Assembly (NCBI GenBank): GCA_964559535.1
Contig: CAZLIC010000031.1
Location: 1-43,214, forward strand
Source of the DNA: CAZLIC01 sp964559535
GTDB taxonomy: Bacteria; Pseudomonadota; Alphaproteobacteria; Rhodobacterales; Rhodobacteraceae
Reading direction: 5' to 3'
Length of the DNA stretch: 43,214 nt
Shown in pieces: positions 24,790-33,665 of the stretch. The translations under genes and the position numbers were made by a program. Under the pieces are notes generated by a model that was given only the letters and a program-made list of their open reading frames with translations, was not told where the DNA came from and did not search any database. The stretch's first letter is position 1; every line of letters begins with the position of its first letter.

Positions 24790-25466
24790 CGGCAGACGAG
24801 GCGCTGGCCGCGCTGGAGGCGCAGGCAGACGGTGGGAAGGCCGCCGCGATGGCCGCCTATCACAAGGCCCCGCGGCCGTATCTGGGCGTGAGTGTGCCGC
24901 AGATCGAGGCTCTGGTGGACGATTGGCGGGAAGGTGCGTCGGTGGAGGACCGCGTATTATTGGCGTCCGGGCTGTGGGCCACAAACGTGCACGAGGCGCG
25001 GGTGGCTGCGGCAAAGCTGGTGACACAGGCGCGCATCCGGCCGGACGGGGCGGTGTGGGACCTGTTCCTGTCCTGGGTGCCCGATTTCGACGCCTGGGCC
25101 ATTGCCGACCATGCCTGTTCGGCTGGCCAGCGGCGGGTGATGGCCGACCTTTCCCGGCTGGACACGGTCGAGGGCTGGACGGCCAGCCCGCACATGTGGA
25201 CCCGCCGCGCGGCGCTGGTGGTCACGCTGCCACTGGCGCGGGGGAACGTCCCCAAGGCCGCGGAACTGGCCGCCCGCGAACGGGTTCTGGGCTGGGCCGC
25301 AGGCTATGCCGACGACCGCGACTGGTTCCTGCAGAAGGCCGTGGCCTGGTGGCTGCGCGACCTGTCAAAGCATGACGCGCAGCGTGTGCGCGGCTGGCTG
25401 GCCGTACATGGCGCGCGGCTGAAACCCTGGGCGGTGAAGGAAGCCTCGCGTCACCTGGCCGACTGA
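24786..25466 (+). CDS. AlkD-like DNA alkylation repair protein
   Basis: A 226-residue all-helical protein of the HEAT-repeat DNA-glycosylase family that removes bulky N3/N7-alkylpurines. Characteristic segments are AYHKAPRPYLGVSVPQIEAL, LWATNVHEARVAAAKL, FDAWAIADHACS and the basic-aromatic HMWTRRAALV. The Trp/Asp/Arg set expected in AlkD-type clefts appears to be present, but exact residues cannot be checked without alignment. It is translationally coupled to the DUF3833 lipoprotein. Its 3' end overlaps the convergent ribbon-helix-helix gene by 16 bases. Confidence 0.86.
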   Translation: MTADEALAALEAQADGGKAAAMAAYHKAPRPYLGVSVPQIEALVDDWREGASVEDRVLLASGLWATNVHEARVAAAKLVTQARIRPDGAVWDLFLSWVPDFDAWAIADHACSAGQRRVMADLSRLDTVEGWTASPHMWTRRAALVVTLPLARGNVPKAAELAARERVLGWAAGYADDRDWFLQKAVAWWLRDLSKHDAQRVRGWLAVHGARLKPWAVKEASRHLAD

Positions 25467-25678
25467 GCGCGGAACCATGCCAGCACATGCACGCGGATGG
25501 CCGAGGCAAGGCCTTCGTCCGCTGCGCGGGCTTCGTCAATCTCCTCTGCCAGGGTGTTGAGCGGGATACCGCGGGCGGCGGCGATTTCACGGAAGGATTG
25601 CCAGAAGGCGGCTTCCAGCGACACGCTGGTGCGGTGGCCGCGCAAAGTGACCGAGTGCTTGACGGGGCGGGCGGTCAC
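25451..25678 (-). CDS. ribbon-helix-helix domain protein
   Basis: A 75-residue protein beginning at a GTG (25678), reading VTARPVKHSVTLRGHRTSVS, with the ribbon strand SVTLRGHRTSVSLE and two helices (AAFWQSFREIAAARG, TLAEEIDEARAAD). This fits the RHH_4-type small DNA-binding family. The reading frame runs back to a TTG at 25723, but that codon sits inside a hairpin and its extra residues do not look like this family. It is the last of a leftward set behind fumC. It may be a repressor, target unknown. Confidence 0.78.
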   Translation of the reverse strand: MTARPVKHSVTLRGHRTSVSLEAAFWQSFREIAAARGIPLNTLAEEIDEARAADEGLASAIRVHVLAWFRAQSAR

Positions 25679-25706
25679 GGCGCGCAACCGTCGCGGCGGC
25701 GAAACC

Positions 25707-25756
25707 CAAAAGTCTTGAAGCAAGACTTTTGCAAATTCCTTTCTTCAAGGAATTTG
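25707..25756 (-). terminator. two back-to-back hairpins between the 85-aa gene and the RHH gene
   Basis: Two perfect hairpins touch without a spacer: CAAATTCCTT/AAGGAATTTG (25732-25756, loop TCTTC) and CAAAAGTCTTG/CAAGACTTTTG (25707-25731, loop AAG). They are AT-rich against their surroundings. Read leftward, the second is followed by GGTTTC, so they may be a partial terminator or mRNA-processing site. The stop codon of the upstream gene (25745-25747) lies in the first hairpin. Confidence 0.65.
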
Positions 25757-26002
25757 GGGTGAGGCGACCAGCCGCAGCGGTTCGCGGTTGCAGAAGATGA
25801 CGAACTGCCCGGCATTTTCCACCACGCTGAACCCGCGCCGCTGCACTTCGTGCAGGAAAAACGCGCGGCCGACAAGACGGTCCACGTCTTCCACGCTGCG
25901 CCGCACGATGCCGCCTTCGGCGGCGGCGCGGGCCTGGAACAGCTGGGTGATCCAGCGGTCGCGGGTCCGGGGAACGGTCGTGATGGCACGCATCTGGGAC
26001 AT
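25745..26002 (-). CDS. small hypothetical protein, 85 aa
   Basis: A very strong ribosome site (AGGAGGT, six bases before) fixes the start at 26002. The product MSQMRAITTVPRTRDRWITQ continues through ARAAAEGGIVRRSVEDVDRL and VQRRGFSVVENAGQFVIFCN. It looks like a small alpha/beta protein, with no signal or membrane segment. I recall similar uncharacterised Rhodobacteraceae proteins behind fumC but know no function. The coding region ends inside a hairpin. Confidence 0.78.
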   Translation of the reverse strand: MSQMRAITTVPRTRDRWITQLFQARAAAEGGIVRRSVEDVDRLVGRAFFLHEVQRRGFSVVENAGQFVIFCNREPLRLVASPQIP

Positions 26003-26049
26003 TGGGCACCTCCTGCGGCCCAGCCTGCCGGATCGCGGTAAATGCCGGG

Positions 26050-26235
26050 TTAACCGTCCTCCTTCGGACGGAAATGGCCGTCCAGCCGCCGTGCTGCCAG
26101 TTCCGCTTCCGCGGTCTGCCGTGCCTTCTGCGCTTTCGTCTGCCCGAACTTCGCCGCGTTCGCGTCCGCCTGCGCGCGGGCCGCCTGGCGGGCGGCCTCT
26201 TTCCGTTTCGCGCGCAGGTTCACGATTTCGGCCAT
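26050..26235 (-). CDS. DUF4169 protein, 61 aa
   Basis: A small, strongly basic, helical protein starting MAEIVNLRAKRKEAARQAAR and containing KFGQTKAQKARQTAEAELAA and RRLDGHFRPKE, which matches the DUF4169 pattern. Its ATG overlaps the TGA of fumC, so it is translationally coupled to that gene. The family function is unknown. The charge pattern suggests a coiled coil or a nucleic-acid-binding helix (inference). Confidence 0.86.
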   Translation of the reverse strand: MAEIVNLRAKRKEAARQAARAQADANAAKFGQTKAQKARQTAEAELAARRLDGHFRPKEDG

Positions 26236-27629
26236 CAGCCCTTCGGACCCACCATGTCTTCCGGCCGCACCACGCGGTCGAACGTCTCGCCATCCACATA
26301 GCCCAGCGCGATGGCCTCTTCGCGCAGCGTGGTGCCGTTCTTGTGCGCGGTCTTGGCGACCTTCGTGGCGGCGTCATAGCCGATGGTGGGCGCCAGTGCC
26401 GTCACCAGCATCAGCGATTCCTTCATCAGCTTCTCGATGCGGGCCACGTTTGCTTCGGTGCCCTTCACCATGTTGTCGGTGAAGCTGACCGCGGCGTCGC
26501 CCAGAAGCTGCATGGATTGCAGCACGTTGTAGGCCATCATCGGGTTGTAGACGTTCAGCTCGAAATGGCCCTGGCTGCCCGCAAAACCCACCGCCGCGTC
26601 GTTGCCCATCACATGCGCGCAGACCATGGTCAGCGCCTCGGCCTGGGTGGGGTTCACCTTGCCCGGCATGATGCTGGACCCCGGTTCGTTTTCCGGCAGG
26701 ATCAGCTCGCCCAGGCCCGACCGGGGGCCGGAGCCCAGCAGGCGAAGGTCGTTGGCGATCTTGAACAGGCTGGCGGCCACCGTCTTCAGCGCGCCCGAGA
26801 ACATGACCATGGCGTCATGCGCTGCCAGCGCCTCGAACTTGTTCGGTGCGGTGACGAAGGGCAGGCCGGTGATGTCGGCGATCTTCGCGGCCACCCGCAG
26901 ATCCCAGCCGACACGGGTGTTCAGCCCTGTGCCGACCGCCGTACCGCCCTGCGCCAGTTCATAGATTTCGGGCAGCACCTTTTCCACCCGCATGATGCCC
27001 TGCGCCACCTGATGCGCGTAGCCGCCGAATTCCTGCCCCAGTGTCAGGGGGGTGGCATCCTGCGTGTGAGTGCGGCCGATCTTGATGATGTCCTTGAAGG
27101 CGTGCGCCTTTTCGGCCAGCGCCGCGTGCAGGTGGCGCAGGCCGGGCAAAAGGACATCGCGCGCGACCATGCCAATGGCCACATGCATGGCCGTGGGAAA
27201 GGTGTCGTTCGAAGACTGGCCCATGTTCACATGGTCGTTCGGGTGGACCGGTTTTTTCGAGCCCATCACGCCACCCAGCACCTGAATGGCGCGGTTCGAG
27301 ATCACCTCGTTTGCGTTCATGTTCGACTGCGTGCCCGACCCTGTCTGCCAGACCACCAGCGGGAAGTTGTCGTCCAGTCGGCCGGCAATGACCTCGTCCG
27401 CAGCAACCGCGATGGCCTGACCCAGCGCCGGGTCGATGTCGCCCTGGTCGATGTTGACCAGCGCGCAGGCCTTCTTGATGACGCCCAGCGCCCGCACGAT
27501 GGCCACCGGCTGCTTTTCCCAGCCGATCTTGAAGTTGCCAAGGGACCGCTGCGTCTGGGCGCCCCAGTATTTGTCGGCGGGCACGTCGAGGGGGCCGAAG
27601 CTGTCGGTTTCGGTGCGGGTCGCGGTCAT
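26235..27629 (-). CDS. fumC: class II fumarate hydratase
   Basis: A 464-residue Fe-independent fumarase of the TCA cycle. The superfamily signature GSSIMPGKVNPTQ is present, with TGSGTQSNMNANEV, HVNMGQSSNDTFPTAMH and GRTHTQDATPLTLGQEF, the last carrying the catalytic-region His. Length and start (MTATRTETDSFGPLDVPADK) are standard. It heads a leftward set of DUF4169, an 85-residue protein and a ribbon-helix-helix protein. Upstream, TTGATT-N17-TAGGCA is a weak promoter candidate. Confidence 0.97.
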   Translation of the reverse strand: MTATRTETDSFGPLDVPADKYWGAQTQRSLGNFKIGWEKQPVAIVRALGVIKKACALVNIDQGDIDPALGQAIAVAADEVIAGRLDDNFPLVVWQTGSGTQSNMNANEVISNRAIQVLGGVMGSKKPVHPNDHVNMGQSSNDTFPTAMHVAIGMVARDVLLPGLRHLHAALAEKAHAFKDIIKIGRTHTQDATPLTLGQEFGGYAHQVAQGIMRVEKVLPEIYELAQGGTAVGTGLNTRVGWDLRVAAKIADITGLPFVTAPNKFEALAAHDAMVMFSGALKTVAASLFKIANDLRLLGSGPRSGLGELILPENEPGSSIMPGKVNPTQAEALTMVCAHVMGNDAAVGFAGSQGHFELNVYNPMMAYNVLQSMQLLGDAAVSFTDNMVKGTEANVARIEKLMKESLMLVTALAPTIGYDAATKVAKTAHKNGTTLREEAIALGYVDGETFDRVVRPEDMVGPKG

Positions 27630-27709
27630 GGAGTTCTCCGGGCCAAGGATACCCGTGCCTAGGACAGGCCCCTTGCGAAATCAACCGGTGCGCGACCGCA
27701 TTCCGCAGG

Positions 27710-28267
27710 TCAGGCGCGGCGATAGATCCAGACGCGGGCAGGGGGCAGGTTGTTCCACACCTTCGGCCCGCGTTCGGCCTGCAGGCGCAGCGCGCGCTGC
27801 ACCGGTTCGGCGACCGAGGAGGCCGGGCCGTAGGTGAACTGGATGTACACGCCGCCGGGGGACAGCCGGTCAAAGGCGGCGCCGACGATGGCCTGCTGCG
27901 TGGCTTCGGACATTGACAGAAGGGGCAGGCCCGAGACAACGGCCGAGAGGCCGGGCTTGCAGCGATCCGGCAGCGACTGTGCCGGGGCGTTGACCACGGA
28001 CACGCCGGGAAAGCGTTCGCGCAGGCGGGTGCAGAAGTCGGGGTTCAGTTCGAACAGGGTCAGGTCGGCAGGCGCCACGCCTCGGGCCAGGATCGCGCGG
28101 GTCAGCTTGCCGGTCCCCGGCCCGAATTCGGCGACGCGCCCCGCCGGAAGCGGAATTTGCGCGGCCATGGCGCGGGCAAGGTCTTCGGACGATGGAGCCA
28201 ACGCCACCACTTCGTGCGGGCGGCGCAACAGTTGGCCAAGAAACAGCTTCAGATCGGACGACATCAT
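27710..28267 (-). CDS. SAM-dependent methyltransferase, PmtA-like
   Basis: A 185-residue class I methyltransferase. The SAM-binding motif I VAEFGPGTGKLTRAIL is at about 45-60, followed by LFELNPDFCTRLRERFP with the acidic ribose ligand, and SGLPLLSMSEATQ. The start FLGQLLRRPHEVVALAPSSE and the C-terminal KVWNNLPPARVW resemble phospholipid N-methyltransferases of the PmtA type (phosphatidylethanolamine to phosphatidylcholine). A role in membrane lipid methylation is likely but not certain. Two ATG codons in tandem (28267, 28264) are both possible starts. Confidence 0.82.
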   Translation of the reverse strand: MMSSDLKLFLGQLLRRPHEVVALAPSSEDLARAMAAQIPLPAGRVAEFGPGTGKLTRAILARGVAPADLTLFELNPDFCTRLRERFPGVSVVNAPAQSLPDRCKPGLSAVVSGLPLLSMSEATQQAIVGAAFDRLSPGGVYIQFTYGPASSVAEPVQRALRLQAERGPKVWNNLPPARVWIYRRA

Positions 28268-28324
28268 TCCCCCAGGCGGCCCATGGGCGGGCCAATCCGC
28301 AGCATGCTACAGGTTTGCAACGGT

Positions 28325-28771
28325 CTATTTGCGGAACTTGTCGAGGCTCACGACCTCGGCCGCGCGGGGCGGCGCAGGATCGGGCGTCGGTTCGTCGTCT
28401 TCTTCGTCATCCTCGTCCGACTGCGTCTCGAAGCGCAGGCCGAATTCGACCGAGGGGTCAACGAAGGTACGCACCGCATCGAAGGGGATCACCAGCGGTT
28501 CCGGCTGGTTGCCGAAGTTCAGCGTGACGCTGAAGCCATCGGCGGTGACGTCGAGGTTTTCGTACCAGTGCTGGATGACCACGGTCATTTCCGACGGATA
28601 GCGCGACTTCAGCCAATCGGCGATGGCGACGCCGGGGTGCGAGGTGTCGAAGGTGATGAAGAAGTGGTGCGACCCGGGCAGGCCGTTCTCAGCCACGTCG
28701 CGCAGGACCGACTGGATCAGGCCGCGCATGGCGCGGTGCATCAGGTTGCCATAGTCGATTGTGCGCGCCAT
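28325..28771 (-). CDS. sspB: SspB-like ClpXP adaptor
   Basis: A 148-residue alphaproteobacterial SspB homolog, which delivers ssrA-tagged and other substrates to ClpXP. The folded part is at 1-110 (MARTIDYGNLMHRAMRGLIQ, FFITFDTSHPGVAIADWLK, VVIQHWYENL). A flexible acidic linker (DEDDEEDDEP) follows, then the C-terminal ClpX-docking tail AAEVVSLDKFRK. It stands alone, with 182 bases to the end of trpE. I see no other gene in that gap. Confidence 0.9.
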   Translation of the reverse strand: MARTIDYGNLMHRAMRGLIQSVLRDVAENGLPGSHHFFITFDTSHPGVAIADWLKSRYPSEMTVVIQHWYENLDVTADGFSVTLNFGNQPEPLVIPFDAVRTFVDPSVEFGLRFETQSDEDDEEDDEPTPDPAPPRAAEVVSLDKFRK

Positions 28772-28953
28772 CGCCGGGCCCTTGCTGCTGCCGGTGCAGC
28801 ATAGGGGATTCGCCCGGCAATGGAAGAGGCATGGCTCGCTGCTGCGCGGTGCCGCGCCTCGCCTTGAACGAGAACGCCAAATGAAAGCGGAATCAAATTC
28901 TTGCGCAATGTTCCTAATGTTCGGAGACTGCCCGTTGGCGGCGCCCGCGGAGA

Positions 28954-30465
28954 TCAGCGGTTGCCGCGGCCCGCAAACATGGCCGCCGCATCGGCAGCGG
29001 CGCGCAGGGCGCGGCTTTTGTTTACGGTTTCCTGGAATTCCGACTCGGGGTCGCTGTCATACACCACGCCGCCGCCGGCCTGGATGTACAGCGCGCCGTC
29101 CTTGAGCACGGCGGTGCGCAGGGCAATGCAGAAGTCCATCTCGCCGTTCGCCGCAAAATAGCCCACACCACCGCCGTAGACGCCGCGCTTTTCGGGTTCC
29201 AGCTCGTCGATGATCTGCATCGCCCGCACCTTGGGCGCGCCCGACACGGTGCCTGCGGGCAAGCCTGCCAGCAGCGCCGACAGCGCATCCTCGCCTTCGC
29301 GGATGTCGCCCACCACGTTCGACACGATGTGCATCACATGACTGTAGCGTTCGATGATGAACTGCTCGGTCGGCCGCACCGTGCCCACCTTGGCCACCCG
29401 ACCCACGTCGTTGCGGCCAAGGTCCAGAAGCATCAGGTGTTCGGCCCGTTCCTTGGCATCGGCCAGCAGGTCGGCCTCCAGCGCCTTGTCCTCTTCCGGC
29501 GTGGCGCCGCGCTTGCGGGTGCCTGCGATGGGGCGGATGGTGACCTGCCCGTCGCGCAGCCGCACAAGGATTTCGGGCGACGCGCCCACCACCTGGAAGC
29601 CGCCGAAGTTGAAGAAGAACATGAAGGGCGACGGGTTGGTGCGCCGCAGCGAACGGTAGAACGCGAAGGGGGGCAGGGTGAAATCCTGCCGCCAGCGCTG
29701 CGAGGGCACGACCTGGAAGATATCGCCCGCGCGGATGTAATCCTTGGCCTTCTCGACCGCGGCGCGATAGCCCTCGGGCGTGAAATTCGACACCGTCGCA
29801 CCCACCGGCGCGGCCTCGCCCATCTCGCGGCCCGTGGCAGGCGCGCGGTCAAGGTCGCGCAGCGCGTCCATCACGCGCTCGGCCGCCTGCGCATAGGCGG
29901 CGCGGGCCGACAGCCCGCTGGCCACCCAGGCCGGGGCCACCACCGTGACCTCGCCCTTCACCCCGTCCAGCACGGCCACCACCGAGGGGCGCATCAGCAC
30001 CGCATCGGGCAGGCCCAGCGGGTCGGGGTTCACGTCGGGCAGGTGTTCCACCAGACGGATCATGTCATAGCCCAGATAGCCGAACAGCCCCGCGGCAATG
30101 GCGGGCAGGCCTTCGGGCATGTCGATGGCGCTTTCGGCGATCAGCGCGCGCAGCGCTGTCAGCGGGTGGCCTTCGACCGCCCGGAACGCCTCGGCGTCAA
30201 AGCGCGCCTCGCGGTTGACCTCGACCGCCTCGCCCCGGCAGCGCCAGATCAGGTCGGGCTTCATGCCCACCACCGAATAGCGCCCACGCACCTCTCCGCC
30301 CGTCACGCTTTCCAGCATGAAGGTGTCGGTGCGCGCCTCGCCCAGTTTCAGCATCAGGCTGACAGGGGTGTCCAGGTCGGCGGCAAGCCGGGCATGCACC
30401 ACCTGGTTGCGGCCTTCTGCCCAGCCCCGTTCAAACGTGGCAAAGTCGGGGGTCAGCGTGGCCAT
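28954..30465 (-). CDS. trpE: anthranilate synthase component I
   Basis: A 503-residue chorismate-utilising enzyme that starts tryptophan synthesis with TrpG. The N-terminal regulatory half contains LMLKLGEARTDTFMLESVTGG, close to the Trp-feedback motif. The catalytic half has SPEILVRLRDGQ, IRPIAGTRKRG, LGRNDVGRVAKVG, SHVMHIVSNVVG and GTVSGAPKVRAMQIIDELEP. It starts two bases after the ppiD stop, so it is probably read from the same message. trpG, trpD and trpC are not in the window. Confidence 0.96.
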   Translation of the reverse strand: MATLTPDFATFERGWAEGRNQVVHARLAADLDTPVSLMLKLGEARTDTFMLESVTGGEVRGRYSVVGMKPDLIWRCRGEAVEVNREARFDAEAFRAVEGHPLTALRALIAESAIDMPEGLPAIAAGLFGYLGYDMIRLVEHLPDVNPDPLGLPDAVLMRPSVVAVLDGVKGEVTVVAPAWVASGLSARAAYAQAAERVMDALRDLDRAPATGREMGEAAPVGATVSNFTPEGYRAAVEKAKDYIRAGDIFQVVPSQRWRQDFTLPPFAFYRSLRRTNPSPFMFFFNFGGFQVVGASPEILVRLRDGQVTIRPIAGTRKRGATPEEDKALEADLLADAKERAEHLMLLDLGRNDVGRVAKVGTVRPTEQFIIERYSHVMHIVSNVVGDIREGEDALSALLAGLPAGTVSGAPKVRAMQIIDELEPEKRGVYGGGVGYFAANGEMDFCIALRTAVLKDGALYIQAGGGVVYDSDPESEFQETVNKSRALRAAADAAAMFAGRGNR

Positions 30466-30467
30466 GG

Positions 30468-32330
30468 TCAGGGCATCTGCGCGTGCACGGCGGCAATGGC
30501 GGCCTCGTCCAGCCGGACGCCCGCGCCGTTGACCAGCGACTGCGTGAACAGTGCCAGCGCATCCTGCGCCAGCGCCGCTTCGGCCTGTGCCGCAATCGCC
30601 TCGCGCAGGGGCGCGACCTCGGCATTGGCGGGGTCGGCGGGTTCCACCGTGTCCAGCCGCAGAACGCCGATGAAACCGGGACCTTCCACCACGCGCACAT
30701 CGCCCGGCGCCATCTGGAACACCTGCTGCATCATGTCTGCCGGCGCGCCGTCGACATAGCTGTCGCGCGCCGCGCGCGGCGTCACGTCCAGAATCCCGTA
30801 GGTGGACAGCGACGTGCCGCCCTCGACCTCGGACTTGATGGCAATGGCGCGGGCCGACAGGGCCTTGGCGGTTTCCGCCGCGGTCCAGGCCAGAACCACA
30901 TCGGGCTTTGCCGTTTCAAACGGAATGGGCGCGGCGGGGACGGTTTCGACGAACTGCAGGGCGGCGATGCCGCCGTCGTCCAGATCGATCACTTCGGGGT
31001 AGTCGCCCTCGCCCGCGGCCATTGCGGCCTCGCGGAACGCGGGGTAGCCGGCAATGGGCTCGTCGCTTGCCTCGCGCAGGTCGATGGTGGCCAGCGTCAT
31101 CCCCTCGGTCTTCGCCAGCTCTTCCAATGTGGCGCCACCGGCCAGCGCGTCGTCGATCTGTTCGCGCCGGTCGGCGATGGCACGCCGCGCAGCGTCGGCG
31201 GCCAGTTCCTGCCGCAGTCCCTCGGCCGCCGTGTCATAGGGAATTTCCGATGCCGACAGGATGCCGTTCATCCGGAAAATCGCGGGGCCAAGGTCGGTGG
31301 GCAGAACGCCCGTCACCCCGGGTTCCGCCAGTGCGAACACGCCGTCGCCCGCGGCCCCAAGCTCGGCCTTCGTGACGTCGCCCAGATCCACATCGGTCAG
31401 TGTCAGGCCGCGGTCCTTGACCAGATCGTCAAAGGTCTTGCCTGCATCAAGCGAGGCTTTCGCGGCATCGGCCGTTGCCTGATCGGGGAACACCAGCCGC
31501 TCGACCAGCCGACGCTCGGGCTGCACGAAGCTGTCGATTCGCTCCTCATAGGTCTTGCGGATCAGCTCGGGGTCGACCTCCAGCGTCGGGGCCAGATCGG
31601 CGGGCAGGAGTGCCGCATAGGTGATGCGCCGCGCTTCGGGCAGGATGAAGCGGGCAATTTCGGCGTCGTAGAAGGCCTTCAGTTGCTTGTCAGTCGGGGC
31701 CGGGATCGGGGCCGGAAGGTCGGCCTCGGTCAGCCGCAGCACGGTGTAGCCGCGGCGTTCGGCGGTGTAGGCAAACAGCGTGTCGGTCAGCCCAGCGGGG
31801 GCAGCAAACCCGCCCGCCACGGCGCCGGTCAGCAATTGGCGCGCAAGGTCGTCACGCAGGCGCGTCTCGAAGTCTTGCACGGTCAGGTTGTTGCGTTCCA
31901 GCGCAAAGCGGTAGGCGTCGGCGCTGAACTTGCCGTCGGTGCCCTGAAAGGCGGGAATCGAGGTGACTTCGCGCGCCACCCGGTCATTGCCCACCGACAG
32001 GCCGATGTGTGTGGCTTGATTGTCCAGCGCGGCGTTGCGCACCAGTTGCCCGCGCACCTGTGAATCCAGACCCATCGTGCTGGCCACGGCCAGCGACACC
32101 GGCTGTCCCATCCGTTGCGAAAAGGCGGCAAGCTCGGCGTTCAGCGCGATGGCGTATTCGTTCACCGAAATCTCGCGCTCGCCGACCGACCCGATGCTGC
32201 GCACGCCGCCCGAGAAGTTGGTGACCTGCCAGCCGCCGAAACCGGCGATGATCATGCCGATCAGAATGAAGACGAACACGTTGTTCGACTTGCGTTTTTT
32301 CCGCGGGGTATCATCGTCGGAGGCGGCCAT
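30468..32330 (-). CDS. ppiD: membrane-anchored SurA/PpiD-type peptidyl-prolyl isomerase
   Basis: A 620-residue periplasmic folding factor. A basic cytoplasmic head (DDDTPRKKRKSNN) is followed by one membrane helix (about 18-36). A SurA-N-like chaperone region follows (NEYAIALNAELAAFSQRMG to about residue 200). Parvulin-type segments come later (ARRITYAALLPADL, VERLVFPDQATADAAKASL). The long tail is helical. PPIase activity is often lost in PpiD-like proteins and cannot be judged here. ATG 32330 is the natural start before the basic head. It is probably co-transcribed with trpE, a common arrangement in Rhodobacteraceae. Confidence 0.9.
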   Translation of the reverse strand: MAASDDDTPRKKRKSNNVFVFILIGMIIAGFGGWQVTNFSGGVRSIGSVGEREISVNEYAIALNAELAAFSQRMGQPVSLAVASTMGLDSQVRGQLVRNAALDNQATHIGLSVGNDRVAREVTSIPAFQGTDGKFSADAYRFALERNNLTVQDFETRLRDDLARQLLTGAVAGGFAAPAGLTDTLFAYTAERRGYTVLRLTEADLPAPIPAPTDKQLKAFYDAEIARFILPEARRITYAALLPADLAPTLEVDPELIRKTYEERIDSFVQPERRLVERLVFPDQATADAAKASLDAGKTFDDLVKDRGLTLTDVDLGDVTKAELGAAGDGVFALAEPGVTGVLPTDLGPAIFRMNGILSASEIPYDTAAEGLRQELAADAARRAIADRREQIDDALAGGATLEELAKTEGMTLATIDLREASDEPIAGYPAFREAAMAAGEGDYPEVIDLDDGGIAALQFVETVPAAPIPFETAKPDVVLAWTAAETAKALSARAIAIKSEVEGGTSLSTYGILDVTPRAARDSYVDGAPADMMQQVFQMAPGDVRVVEGPGFIGVLRLDTVEPADPANAEVAPLREAIAAQAEAALAQDALALFTQSLVNGAGVRLDEAAIAAVHAQMP

Positions 32331-32401
32331 GTGCGGTTCCGTTTCTTCAGGTCGCCGGGGTTTAGCCGGGAATGCCCGTTGGGGCAAGGGACCGCCGCCC
32401 G

Positions 32402-33586
32402 TCAGGGGCGGAAGTGCCTGAGCCGGTTGAACATTTCCCCGATGCCCGCGACATCGGCATTGGCGAAGGCAATGCGCAGCTGGCGGTGGCGTTCGGGGTG
32501 GGCTTCGGGCTGGAACATGGTACCGGGCAGCACCAGCACCCCTGCCTCGGTTACCAGGCGCCGGGCATAGTCGGGCGAGGAGAGGTCGAAGGGGTGTTCG
32601 ACATAGGCGAAATAGGCGCCACAGCCCAACAGGCGCCAGCCTTCCAGCGCGTTGAATCCGTCCACCATGGCGTCGCGGCGGGCCAGCACTTCCAGCCGTT
32701 CGCCGGCAACCCAGTCGCGAAGGTTGCGCATGCCCCACAGGGCCCCGATCTGGCCCAGCTGGCTGGGGCAGATCGCCACGGTGTCGAGGAACTTCTCGAC
32801 CTCGGCCAGCCGGGCGGCAGCGGCGACGATGGCGCCCACGCGGTGGCCGGTCAGGCGGTAGGCCTTTGAAAAGCTGTAGAGATGGATGAAGGTATCGGCC
32901 CAGTCTGGGTCCATGAACAGGTCATGCGGGCGGCCTTCCCGGCTGTCGAAGTCGCGGTAGGTTTCGTCGACGATCAGGGCGATGCCACGGCTGCGGCAAA
33001 GATCGCGGAACGCCGAAAGGGTTTCGGCCGGATACTCGGCGCCACCCGGATTGTTGGGCGAAACCAGCACGATGGCGCGCGTTCTTGAGGTGATGCGCGA
33101 GGCGGCGTCGGCGGCGTCGGGGACCAGGCCCTGGCCGGTGGGCAGGGGTACCGTGGCCACGCCCGCCATGTCGAGCCACATCTTGTGATTGAAGTACCAG
33201 GGGGTTGGCAGGATCACCTCGTCCCCCGCGCCCGCCAACGTGGACAGGACGGCGCAGAAGGCCTGGTTGCAGCCCTGCGTCACCGCGACCTGTACCGCTG
33301 TGATGACCCCGCCATAAGCCTTTGACCAATCGGCAGAAATCTGTTCGCGCAAGGCGGGCAGACCCAGCACCGGTCCGTACAGATGCGCGGCGTCGTCATG
33401 CAGCGCGGCCTCGGCGATGGCCCGGCGCAGTGCCATCGGCGGCGGCTCCACCGGGGCGGCCTGGCTGACGTTGATCAGCGGGCGGTCCGGCGGGAACACC
33501 AGCCCCGTCAGCCAGCGCCGCGCCTCCATCACCGGCGGCGGTTCGGTGGCGGCCATGGCGGGATTGAGGGGATGAAGGCTGTGCAT
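32402..33586 (-). CDS. PLP-dependent aminotransferase, class I/II
   Basis: A 394-residue fold-type I aminotransferase. The PLP lysine is Lys241 in LYSFSKAYRLTGHRVG. Asp207 and Tyr210 in VDETYRDF and the VSPNNPGG segment complete the cofactor pocket. QGCNQAFCAVL and ILPTPWYFNHKMWLDM are typical of the subgroup that includes aspartate/aromatic transaminases, but the substrate cannot be decided. Start 33586 (MHSLHPLNP) has AAGGA about nine bases upstream. It lies between ppiD and gpt in the same direction. Confidence 0.9.
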   Translation of the reverse strand: MHSLHPLNPAMAATEPPPVMEARRWLTGLVFPPDRPLINVSQAAPVEPPPMALRRAIAEAALHDDAAHLYGPVLGLPALREQISADWSKAYGGVITAVQVAVTQGCNQAFCAVLSTLAGAGDEVILPTPWYFNHKMWLDMAGVATVPLPTGQGLVPDAADAASRITSRTRAIVLVSPNNPGGAEYPAETLSAFRDLCRSRGIALIVDETYRDFDSREGRPHDLFMDPDWADTFIHLYSFSKAYRLTGHRVGAIVAAAARLAEVEKFLDTVAICPSQLGQIGALWGMRNLRDWVAGERLEVLARRDAMVDGFNALEGWRLLGCGAYFAYVEHPFDLSSPDYARRLVTEAGVLVLPGTMFQPEAHPERHRQLRIAFANADVAGIGEMFNRLRHFRP

Positions 33587-33665
33587 CGGCGTCTTCCTTG
33601 CGTCTTGCCCGCGTCTTCCTTTTGTCCTCCCCTGCGCGCGGCCGAAGGACGGTTTGCGCAACCCC

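Noticed and set aside
25679..25723. TTG start of the ribbon-helix-helix gene inside the hairpin
   Set aside because: The extra 15 residues do not fit the family, and the GTG at 25678 places the ribbon strand at the usual distance from the start.
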